Assembly: GCA_003508835.1 (NCBI GenBank)
Contig: PUFA01000003.1
Coordinates: forward strand, 9,649,501 to 9,713,500
Direction: 5' to 3'
Origin: Eonycteris spelaea
Taxonomy: Eukaryota; Chordata; Mammalia; Chiroptera; Pteropodidae
Length of the DNA stretch: 64,000 bases
Made by a program: the position numbers and the translations under genes
In this document: positions 12,601 through 24,600 of the stretch, in pieces
Numbering within the stretch: the first letter of the stretch is position 1
Layout of the letters: each line of letters begins with the position of its first letter
Notes under the pieces: generated by a model
Seen by the model: the letters and a program-made list of their open reading frames with translations, nothing else
What the model was told of the DNA's origin: nothing
Databases searched by the model: none

Positions 12601-15600
12601 AGATAATACAGGAAGAGCATTGAGAGCCAGAGGTGCCCATGGTTGTAGACTTTCATGATGCACATTTTGAAATGACAACTGTAATTGAAAAATAAATTTG
12701 CTTTTTATGATTTTAGGAAAACAGTGGTATGCCCTATCATTGATGTGATCAGTGATGATACTTTTGAGTACATGGCAGGTTCTGATATGACCTATGGTGG
12801 ATTCAACTGGAAGCTCAATTTTCGCTGGTATCCTGTTCCCCAAAGAGAAATGGACAGAAGGAAAGGTGATCGGACTCTTCCTGTTAGGTAATTAATTTGT
12901 CAGACATTTCCCCTAGAGTGTTATTGGCAGGAGATTATGAAGCTTTGGGAATCATGTTATAAGGATTATAAGTATATTTTGAGAGACATGAAGTATTTGT
13001 GTATCACATGTAATTAAGAACCATCTTTCACAAATATATTTTTTCCTCATCAATTAATAAAATTAGAATTTTTGATTTATATAAACCTAGTGTATGTGAG
13101 AAATGGTGACATGCATGTTCCTTCATTCCTATATGAACAACATTTTGTAAATCCATCAGATTTGTGCTTTAATTCAGTTGTTAAGGATAACAACATTTAA
13201 CTTGAATCAACCTGGCCATTAATTGTGTTATTATGTTAAAATATTACCTAAAACTGGGTCTCTGCCCCAGAATGTAAGATTTTAAATTCAGACTTGTACT
13301 GTCTGGATGATAGCTACTGACAAGTAGGTTTTAAAAAGCTTGCTTTAAATATATATTTTTTAAAAAACTAGAATTGACAAAAATATTAAAAAAGGGATTT
13401 CTGTTAGTTATTTTCTTTTTTTCATTTAGTCATATGTAGATTTTTTTTAAAGGGGTAAAAATCTTGCTCTTCAGAACCTTCAAATTGAGACCTTGAACTT
13501 TCTGAGCCATCCTAGGATTTACTCCATTTGCATCAGCCTGCTGTTCTACAGTAATCGAGAGTTCCATTAGTACCAGGTCTTTTGGTTTTTTCCCATCCCA
13601 GATCTCCCTTCACTTAAATTCAAGTCCAGTTCTGGCAAAGTTGAAGACAAGTTTCACTATTCTAATCTCTTGACCCTAGCAAACCCGAGTTTTTTCCTAG
13701 TAAAAGGACTTTTCCCATTCTTTTGCTGACAGTTCAAATCACTGTGTAAACCAGGGGTTCCTAAACATTTTGTAAATGATGGACTTTGAAAAATCTGATA
13801 AAAGCTATGCATATTCTCTAAGGCGGGTAAGGTGCAATACAGATCATATAATTCTAGGAAATTTATAGATCTCTCAAAACCCAGGTCAAGAAAACTCTGT
13901 ACTGAATGATAACTCTGGTTTTGGCCTATTTCTTTTGGCTTCTCTTTTGCAGAGGATATACCATTTTGGTCAGGATGATGCTCTTCCTAGAAAGAGCATA
14001 TTATTGTCTATACTTGAATTTATTTTGTATTTAAAGGTTCCTATTAGGTATAGGGAAAGGCCCCATTGTTTTCATACTATTTAATCTTATATCTTTGCAG
14101 TATTTGCTACCCTTTATAACCTCGCTTGTTAGAGTTGCTAACATGAGTCTAGTTGGTTAATATAGTCAACTACTTTTTTGGTTGTTAGGAACTATGGAGT
14201 GTAGGTACACACTCAGATGGAGAGGATTATGAGAAATGTCTTCAGTGTAAGGAGTTTCAGGGAAACTCAGGGCCCAAGGACCAGGAAAAGTGCTAAAAAA
14301 TATGAAGAGCCCTCAGGACTGGGTAGGGCAGAAGCTGTGACAACATGATAGAGTGCAGGTCACGTCTAAAGACCAAGTAACATACCAAAAACGAAGTCTC
14401 TAGGGGCCTGTGAAAGCTCTTGAGGAGTGTGAGAGTAAGCATTTATTCCATAGGTAAACAGTTTGAAAACTACGTTTTAAAACAAAAATTGCAGACTTTG
14501 AATTGTTATAATTAACTGTATAGTATTATGATTGACTTTCAGAACACCTACAATGGCAGGAGGCCTTTTTTCAATAGACAGAGATTACTTTCAGGAAATT
14601 GGAACATACGATGCTGGAATGGATATTTGGGGAGGAGAAAACCTAGAAATTTCCTTTAGGGTAAGTTCCCTTTGCAAAAAGTAGTCTTCTGTTTAACTTC
14701 AAATATAGATATGCTTTAACTGTGTTATCGCAAATTAAAAACGTGAATTTGGTATGAATTTAATCAGACTTCAAGCCTTTGGTGATACTATTATGGGTTC
14801 ATTATAAACTATTTTAAGCAAATAGTCAGTTTATAGTCCACCTATATAAAACTTATACAAGATTTCCTATTTTTTTTTAATTTGTTATTTTCAAGGAAGT
14901 AATTCAAATTCTAAAAACAAACGAAAAATAACTTGAAATTAGTATATGCTACTTTGGTACTTAACCACGGAATATGTAATTTCACTTTCTGTAATAGGCT
15001 TTGTTCTGATATGAAAATTTTTCTCATACAAAACCTGTTCATTTACCAGCATAATTTTTTTCAATGAAAAGAAAGGGCAAAAAAAAATCTGAAATTACTC
15101 TGATATAACCCAGTGGACCTTGAGTCTTATGCGTTTCACATTCACTAGAATCAACACATTATTTAAATGACATTGTATTTCTGAAAATAATCAGTTTTTA
15201 GACACATAGCTTAAGGTGGAAACCACACTGAACTGCACTGTGGTCAAAACCAGCTAGCTCATTTTGTTTGTAGTGGATCTCTTTGCCTTCTTATAAAAGG
15301 AGAGGTTTAGACTCTAGATCATCTTGGAGATCTTATCCAGCTTTGCCTTTTTATGAACCTGATAAAATGTTAAAATAGACACAAAATCATAACTTTTCAA
15401 AATATATTTTAAGTAGTAGATTTTTAACTTACGGAAAATGTATTTTGGAAGGAACAAAAGGATAATTGCCTTAAATTAAGGATGTCAAAACAATGATCTG
15501 TCTTTATCCCTTTTTTGTTTTTATGCTCACAGGGACAACAAATTGTGGTATTGCTGTCTCACTAAATGACTCACGAGAGATCCAATTTTAGATTCCTAGG

Positions 15601-18600
15601 TTCTGTTTAACTTACAGGCTGTGACACAGATTTGCAGAAGAAGGAACAGATAGGACTCTGGCTCAATACCTTGTGGCCATTTTTTTCACCATGAACCATG
15701 TTAATAAATACACTATACATTATATATGCACAATGCAAAAAATGTAAACATTTCATGAAACAGTATGTCCTTGTTAGCAAGAACTGGTTGCAGTTCATCA
15801 AATCTGAATTTATGATCCTTATATGAGTCATGGCCTGCAGTTAGAAAAATATTGCTCTAGACCTCATGTCTTTTCTGTATTTAGCCTTTAACCTGTCTTT
15901 TCTCTGAATTATAACCTTGAATAGTTTGCTCCTAAGGAACACTGGCTTTGGACCAGGTAACAGGAGCTCCACTGTATGCTTTGATTCTGTGAAATTCCAA
16001 GTATGAAACTCGATAGACATGAACAGATTTTTTAACTATCAGTGTTTAAAACCAGTCTTCTTGGATATTTTTTCAGATTTGGCAGTGTGGAGGAACTTTG
16101 GAGATTGTTACTTGCTCACATGTTGGACATGTGTTTCGGAAAGCTACACCTTACACATTTCCAGGAGGCACAGGGCAGATTATCAATAAAAACATAGGCA
16201 CTTGCAGAAGTGTGGATGGATGAATTCAAGAATTTCTTCTACATAATTTCTCCAGGTTAGCATTATTTGGCATCAACAATATAAAACTAACTTACTTGTC
16301 CCTTATCCTAATGCAATTGAGGATAGGTGAGAAGGGATGGAAAGAGGCTTTGAAGCAAAGGCAAACACCTATCTCATAAGTCATTGTAAGGAAATAAATG
16401 AATCACACATAGTATTAAAAGCACTTAGAATAATGGCTGGTATATTAATAATAATACATTATCCAGGTCAGTATTGCAGAATTATTGTTAGTCCAGGTGT
16501 TATCCATGTGTGTGGGTTTTTGGGGTTTTTTTTTTTGTTTGTTTTTGTTTGTTTTTTTTTTTTGTAACATACCTGCAACATTTTATGTTGATATGAAAGT
16601 GTTAAATATCTCAAGGTCAGTGCAGAGCCCCTGTACCGTGCCTCAGGGGACTTTTCTCCGGAATTTTTTCTGCCCTTCAGAATTTTGTGGGAATAGCTGT
16701 ACCGTTAGCTATAAATCTGCCCGACATTACCATTCCATTCTCATTTTTAAATTACCACAAAACTGTCAGGTGGTAAAGTATACAATTCAGTGAGTTATTG
16801 AGAGAAACCTAACTGGGAATAGTTCATTGTTCTGTTTAATATTTGAGCAAAATAAATCTTGATTTTTTGTTTTTGTCATAACATTAAAATTTTCTGATCC
16901 CATGTAACTTATATTTGTAATATTATTAGCACGTATATCAGTCTCACATAATTTTTTTTTGAAAAATGCATTAATCTAATTCCTTGTTTTTTACTTTGAG
17001 AGGTAGATTTATGGTATAACACTTGAATAGTCACATATTGCCACAGTGGTACCACTTTTCCCATTCATCTGGCTTATTAGATATAATATATAAATAGAAT
17101 TGTGTTTCCCAATAGAACAATGATTCAGTCACTCATTTCCTTTAACAGGTGTTACCAAGGTAGATTATGGAGATATAGCATCAAGACTTGGTCTGAGACA
17201 CAAACTCCAATGCAAACCTTTCTCTTGGTACCTGGAGAATATTTATCCTGACTCTCAAATTCCACGTCACTATTTCTCTTTGGGAGAGGTAAAAAAAAAA
17301 AAAAGTATTTTATATGGTTATTATGTTCTCACTTATCGAAATCAATAGAGGTTAAACTTCCAACAAGGGAATACCTTCATATTAAAATGACATAACCTCA
17401 AGTGTGGGGAAGTTCTCATTAGTTGACACAGTCTACCTCATAACTTGAAACCTTGTTAATTTTTTAACATGTTATATTTTATTAAAATAAGAATGCTCTA
17501 CCCCTAGCCTTTCAGTTAGACTCTTGTTAAAATATATTGTCTTCTTTGATAGACTTCTTATTTTAATAAACTGACCCATTTAGTTAAAACCATATACTTT
17601 TATAGCTAATGTGCTAGTGTTAATTAGTCTAATCAAAGCTTGAGGACCTTTAAAGTAAAGAAAAATTGTAAAGAACTGATGAGGAAACTTGAAAGACCAT
17701 TTATAATTAATTATTTTTGGCTCTCATTTTTTTCCCCTCTTTGGGAGTTCTAAATCTCAGTTTGGGCAGGAAGGTTGGAAAGAAGGTTGGTAAGCGTGTT
17801 TGTTTCTGATGATAGACTTTAATTATTGCTCTTGAAATTCAGGGAGCAAGTTTTCTTGAAACCTAAAATAATGTGCTCAATAATACTTACAATTAGTTAA
17901 CACAATTAGGTGTGCTTTGGAGTTTAGCCTTTGCATCTTTATGGGTACCCATAATATAGGGTGTGGTGTGAGACAGACTTATCTTCTTACCTTCTGGTAT
18001 AACTACCCAGGTAGTCACAAGAAACTCTTCTGCCCCTCTTCCACAGTATACCTAAATGTCTGTAGCCATCCATTCTCCCTCCTAGCCAAAACTGTACTCA
18101 GTGTATAGGAAATCCAAATAGTCCTCTTTGGCTCAGGAGTCTGATCAAGTCAGGGATTCTGTTAGGTCCCTAAAACTCCCATAATAAAGTGCCACAAACT
18201 ATGAGTGGCTTAAACAACAGGAATTTATTGTCTCAGTTTTGAAGACTAAAAATCTCAGAACAAGGCATGAGCAGGTTTTGTTCCTTCTGAGGTTTGTGGG
18301 GAAGAACTGTTCTCTGCTTCTCCCTAGCTTCTGGTGGTTTGCTGACAATCTTTGGTGTTCCTTGGTGTGTAGAAACATCACCTTCATCATCATATGGCGT
18401 TCTCCTGTGTGCCTGTCTTCAAATTTCCCTTTTCTGTAGGACTCTAGTCATGTTGGATTAGGCTCCACCCAAATGACCTCATTTTAATTTGATCACCTCT
18501 GTAAAGACCCTGTCTCCAAATAACATCACATTCCAAGGTACCAGGGGTTATGTCATCATAGGAATTTGGAGGGGAGTGGGACACAGTTTAACCTTTAACA

Positions 18601-21600
18601 AGGATTGAGCTAGTTGGGACTGGGTTACAATTTTAGGAAGCCTCGGTTCACTTCAGGCTCACATGTTTCTTAGGTCTGGTCCTCCAAAGCTTTTTAATAA
18701 TGGTGTGCAGGGGTCTCTGTATCCTCAACCCTGAAAGTTTTGCCTGAGGTTTTAAAAATAGTACTTTATAGCATTCCACCTTATTCAGTGGGAACACTAC
18801 TTAATTTTTGCAGGTCTTCATTCTAGCAGGAATTTGTCTCCTAAGTACCAGGGGATTGTGGAAAATTTCATTCTGCCTTTCCAGCCCAGCTCCTGCTCAC
18901 CCAGAGCTCAGCAAATGTTTCATCAGGAAAACAGCCTTGCATTTGGGGCTTAATTTTTAATTTGTCACATGACCAAAACACCACTGCTCTTTCCCAGAGA
19001 AAAGGTGTTTGGGCCCACACCCTGTTTTCAGCCTGCACTATCAGCAAATGTTCTTATAGAGGAAGACAACTGGCGATGGTCAGCTCTCACCTAGCAAAGG
19101 CTCTTCCCTCTCTGGAATTATAGTTCACTTCATCCTAATTGCTTTCATAGCTCTCCAGCAGCCTCGAAACCAGGACTTTTGTAATTTAACTGTTTTTCCC
19201 CCAGCTGTTGGAGCATAAGTTTTGGGTTACTATGTCCTACTGAGAAGCAGTGTTTCTCCTTCTTTTCTCTACTACAGTATAATAATGACCCCAGACCGTA
19301 GGCCATGAAGATTCTAGGTCTCATTTCTTATAATCTAACTTTCCAAGGTCCCCTTTTTTATTTATTAGATCAAGACAGTGATTTGCAGTTTTCTGGTCAC
19401 AACCCAGTAGTTAGTGGTTTATAAATCATTTTAGCTGCTTATGACCATCAGTTTTTTAATAGTCTAGAATACATTGCTTATAGTAAAGGAATTTTGTTTT
19501 TACTGGGTCAAGCTACAATTCATTGTCTTTTAATTATGAGATGACTTTTAGAAAGCATGTGAAGCCAAATGGGAAACAACAACTTCTGTGAGAAATTGAT
19601 AGGACAAGATTTCCTTTAAGTCACAGCACCAAATGATACGTGTGGACAAGCCCCATCCCAGGACTGAATCTGACACTCAGGAAAAGTCATCCGCCAGTCT
19701 TTAGAGGGTTGTCACCTCTTAATTCCTTTTATTCCTCCAACAAGTATTTGAGTACTATGTGATAAGTACTGTTTTAAGTACTGGGAATATAGCAGTGGAA
19801 GAAATATAGCCTCTGCTCTTGTGGATCTTACAGTCTCTGGAAGAAGACAGATTTTTAAAAAATATATATGTCAGGTGGTGGTAAAGGCAGAGGGGTTAGA
19901 GAATGACTGGTGGGTGTGAGTAGTGGTGCTCTTTTACGTAAGGTAATTGAAAAAGTTCTATACAAGGTGACTTGAGCACAGCACTGAAGGAAGTGAATGA
20001 GCAAGCCATACTAATTTCTGGGGAAATTTGTAGGCACAGAGGAAAATGAATATAAAGGCCCTACGACAACAGTGTACTTTGGCACATTCCAGAAACAGCA
20101 GAGAGGCTTGTGTCTGGAATGGAGTGACAAGGGGGAGGGTAGTACAAGATAAGGTCAAGACCTAGCGAGAATCAAATCACATAGAGCTAGGCCATGGTAA
20201 AGACGTTGGGTTTTATTCTGAGTAAGATAGGAATCCATAAAGAAATACAAGCAAACTTTCATTGGAAAAGCATCAGATTGTCTGCTGTGTCAAGCAAAAC
20301 TGTTTGGAAACAAGAGGAGAAACTAGTGTGTGGGTGAAAGGAAAAGAATCGTCAAGGATTATATAATAATTAAGATTTAGCCTGAGAAACTGGGGCAGTG
20401 AAGTTGGCATTACTGAATGGGGAAGCCTATACAGCAGGTACCGAGGCATTAAACGGTGCTGTTTGGGACGTGTTAAATTCAATCCAGGTAAAGATACTGG
20501 GTAGGCAGCTGCATTAAAAAAATCTGCAACTCGGATGAGAGCTGGGGATGGAGGTCTAAAGTTAGAGGTTGTTAGTATAGAAGTGGTTTCTAGAACCACA
20601 AAACTTCATAAGATCACCTTGGGAAGAATGAATGTAGATGAAGAAGAGGGGAGGGATGAGGACCAAGCCATAGGGAACTCCGCAGTTTAGGAATTATGAA
20701 GTTGAGAAATCAGCCAAAAAGACTAGGTGACCATTAAATAGAAGGAGAAACAAGAAAGTGATATCATGGAGACTAAGTGATGGACTTCTTTCAAGAAAGG
20801 AAGTGATTAACTATTGATTGCTACAGAGAAGTAAGACAAGTACTGAGAATTGGTCATTGGATTGGCAAGGGAGTAGTTGTAGGTAGGTTCCATCTTACTG
20901 TGTCAAGAGGGTTCCAATGGAGCTTGGTAGGGACAAAATCCCCGATAGCTTCAAGGAAGATAGGGAGAAAGGGAAGTGGAAATTGTGTGTGTAGACAAGT
21001 CTTACAAGAATTTTGTTGTAGAAAAAAGCAGAGAAATGGGTGGTAGCTGGAGGGGAATATGGGGTTAAAAAAAGGGTTTTTTTCTGGTTATTTTTGCTTC
21101 AATGAAACTGTGTGCTCATGCAAATGACCCAAAAGATAAAATGTGAAGATGGTAAAAACAAACCACTGATGACAGGAGTCATGTGGTAGTCAAATGGGAC
21201 AGAGAAGCCCCAGGTTACAAGTAAAGATAGTGGGGTGGGTACAAGGGGAGAAGGCAGTTCATCCATTGCAATAGGAAGGAATGTAGAAGGAATGGGGTCT
21301 TGTGCAGGTCAGTTGTAAATTTGGGAATAGAAACTGGTATTTTGTGGTGGAAGTGTAAGTTCTCTGATTACTTTTTTTGGTAAGAGTAAAGAGGAGGTAT
21401 TGGTGATGGGGGTTTGGAGGAAAGAGGAAGAAATATAAAGTAGAAACATAGGTTGTGGGAAGCAAATAGATCACAGAAAGGACTGGATGGTGGTGAGAGT
21501 GAAACCATTTGACCTGGTTGCATTTTCTCCAGTGCTAGGGCAAGCACAGACTCCCATGTTCATCCTTAGAAGTTACTGAGGCTGCTTCAAGGTTGAATGC

Positions 21601-24600
21601 GTCCTACCTCTGAACTTTGTTGTGCTTTAAGGAATTCACTCTCAAACAAGTGAGGAATATGCAGAGTTTCTTGCATCATTTATGAGCATCTGTTCCCTTT
21701 CTGTACCTCATTCTAGTCAAGAAAGGCCCGGGGAGGGTGATGTGCTGTGGGAAGATTTATAGCAGTTGCTCCTATAACTTGCCTTTAGAATAGAGAATGA
21801 AAAATTGTTTTTTTTTTTTTTTCCTTTGAACTGACCCAGTTTGGGATCTAGGAGGCATTGTTAGCTGGGCCAGAATATAGGCATATTACAAAGAACCACT
21901 TGTCTAACCCATGTAGACGATTGCCAAGGCAAACTCCTTTTACCTGCCTCTTGGCAGCTGGTTTTCTGTATAAGAAACAGATTTAACCCTCTGTGGCCTG
22001 CTTGTTACTGCCTTATTAACTAAGCAGCTGGTCCTAAGCTTATACACCCTTAAAAACAGGTCACACTATCCAGATGAAACTGATTTCTGGTGCCAGGTTG
22101 TTTTCAAGCACCTGCCACAGTGCAGCCAGTGATCTTAGGCTTGTGATCATGGTTCCACCTCAGTAAGCCTTCCTTCACTAGAGACTGGATTTTAGCCTTT
22201 CAAGGATATTTTGTCATACTTCAAGGGCCAGGGGAACTTAAAATAATAGGATTTTAGAGTAGAAAGGGTAATTAAAAGGTATAAATTTAGTCTCTGGCTT
22301 CACTGAGTCCAACTCTCATAAGCTCCTATAGGACCTGGAACTGAATAAATGAGTTTCATTGTGATACCCAATAGTTGTTAATCGAGATGAGTATTCTAAA
22401 CAACCATCATAGAAAGCAAATAATCCAGACCTTTGATGTATAAGCCAGTTTTTTGGACTGACCAGTTATTTCTCCAGGCACATCTGATTACTTCTAAGAT
22501 TTAGTGAGCCTGAACTCCATGTCAAGTACCAGTCTGAGTGCTTTACAAATATCAACTCGTTTTATCCTCACATCAACACAGAGGTTTAGGTGCTGTTATC
22601 CCCACTTCATAGAAGGTGAATCGAGGCATAAGTAAATGGTTTAAACTTGGGTCAGATCATAGCCGTAAAATGGAAGAAACAGGATATGAACGCAGGCAGT
22701 CTGGCTTGAGAGCTGTGTTCTTTAACACTCCTACTTTCTCATATCTAACCCATTTTTACCTTATGTCAAAGAGTAAAATAGCAACTTCAGTTTCCATTAT
22801 ACTAGATTCCAAAAATCCTTTAACCACTTATGTTGTGCACCCTAATGTAGGTACCTAGAGATTCTGGGGGAGACTATAGCAGAAATTAAGGAATTTAGGC
22901 TCTAATTGCCTGTTTCCCAGGAATGAGTGTATTCACAATTATTTTCAACTCTTAAGGTCAAAAATAGTATTTTAGTGATAGCTGTGTACACCTAAGTTGC
23001 TACTTCAGAGGAGCTGAAGAGTTGCTAATCTGTGGATAAGGAAGGGAAACAGTTATTCTGGGCCTGTTATGTGTCAGTTTCTTCTAGGGTTATGTCTGTA
23101 TGTGTTACGTCATTGAGAGATTTCAGCAAACCTGAAAGAGCATTATCCCTGTCTTACAGATGAGAAAATGAGGTTCCCATAGCAATATTTCTCAGTTACT
23201 GTGTAAAGAGTGCTGATGCCTGAGGTTCCTCAGAGTGCTCAATTAGAAAGAAAGGCGAGACTAGATTTCGTTGCCAAAAATGTTTGGGAAATACTGCTTT
23301 TTACATCGTTTACCACCAGTCCCTACCACTGCCAAGAGTCACAGCATGCAGCAGGCTTTGAGAAGTCCTTCATTATTAAACCTATTTAAATTTAACCCAG
23401 TATTTCCCAAACATTTGATCACAAAACCTTTTTTGGTGGCACTTGTGTCCATACCTGGCCAGATACTGTTGTTCAGAACATGGTTTGGGGAATCACTGTT
23501 TTAAAGTACTGATCTGCCAGGTCTCATGGCTAGTAATGGTAGGGTTGGGAGTGAGGCCCAGGTCTGCATGTCCCCAGACCCATTCTCACTTCTGCGCATC
23601 TGCCTCCACACACCTTGAAAGTGCGCTGTTTCCCCCCGATTACTCTAGTCCAGGTATTGCTGTGATTCAAGTAGAAAACTTCCTGCTTCTGACAACTCAC
23701 CCTCTAGCATTCTCACGTTTGTAATGGTGCTCCAACTGTTTTGGTTTGGCTCACTGGCAAGTCTGGCTTCGTAAGCAAAGATGTGTTACTCAGTCATAAA
23801 CAAATACTGTAAAAAGGACCATTCACCCGCTAACCTTCCCCCTTAATATTATTTAGATCCCTTAATGACTTCTACTGATTCCAGAAAATATGAACTAAAC
23901 TTGGGCACTTTTGCATGCTTCTCACAGAGTGCCAAGGATGTGATAAGCTTCGTTAGAATGTTTCCACTCTGTCATCATTGACAAGTCTCAAAAAAGGTGG
24001 AAGACTTTTTCCTATGTGTCAGCATCTCGTCCTGCGTATCCAGCATAGTAGCCACTAGACACATGTGGTTATTTAAATTAAAATTAAATAAAATTCAGTT
24101 CCTCAGTCACACTAACATATAATAGTGCTCAATAGCAAGAAGTAAAAAGAAAAAATAATTAAGTGCTCAATAGCCACACATGGCTAGTGGCTACCATATT
24201 GGTCAGTACAAATATAAAACATTTCCATCGTACAAAGTTCTGTTGGACAGTGCTGGAGACATTAACACAGATAGCCAACACAGGAGGTTATCCATCTATC
24301 TTGCCATCATTACAAATTTTTCTCCCTGCCAAGGCCCTAACTTGAGATGTCCGCATTTGCTTGTCAAACCTAGTGTTTTAAAAACATAACTATTGTATAT
24401 ACTCTGATTATCTTTACTCTCAAATAATTTAGAATAGATATATCCTAAAACAACTTTCATAGGGCTGTGCTATATCAAATTCCCAAACTATTCTGTCACT
24501 TATTTTCCTGTGGTGTTAGGAGAATATCAGGATCATATTTATATTCAGAGTATCTACTCTAGTGAAGAAAAATTCTCTTATTTTTCAATAGCAAATCGAT

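Noticed and set aside
12466..12843. 125-codon minus-strand ORF over a GALNT1 exon
   Set aside because: It lies antisense to a real exon and its intron flank. It is a shadow without its own domain or signals.
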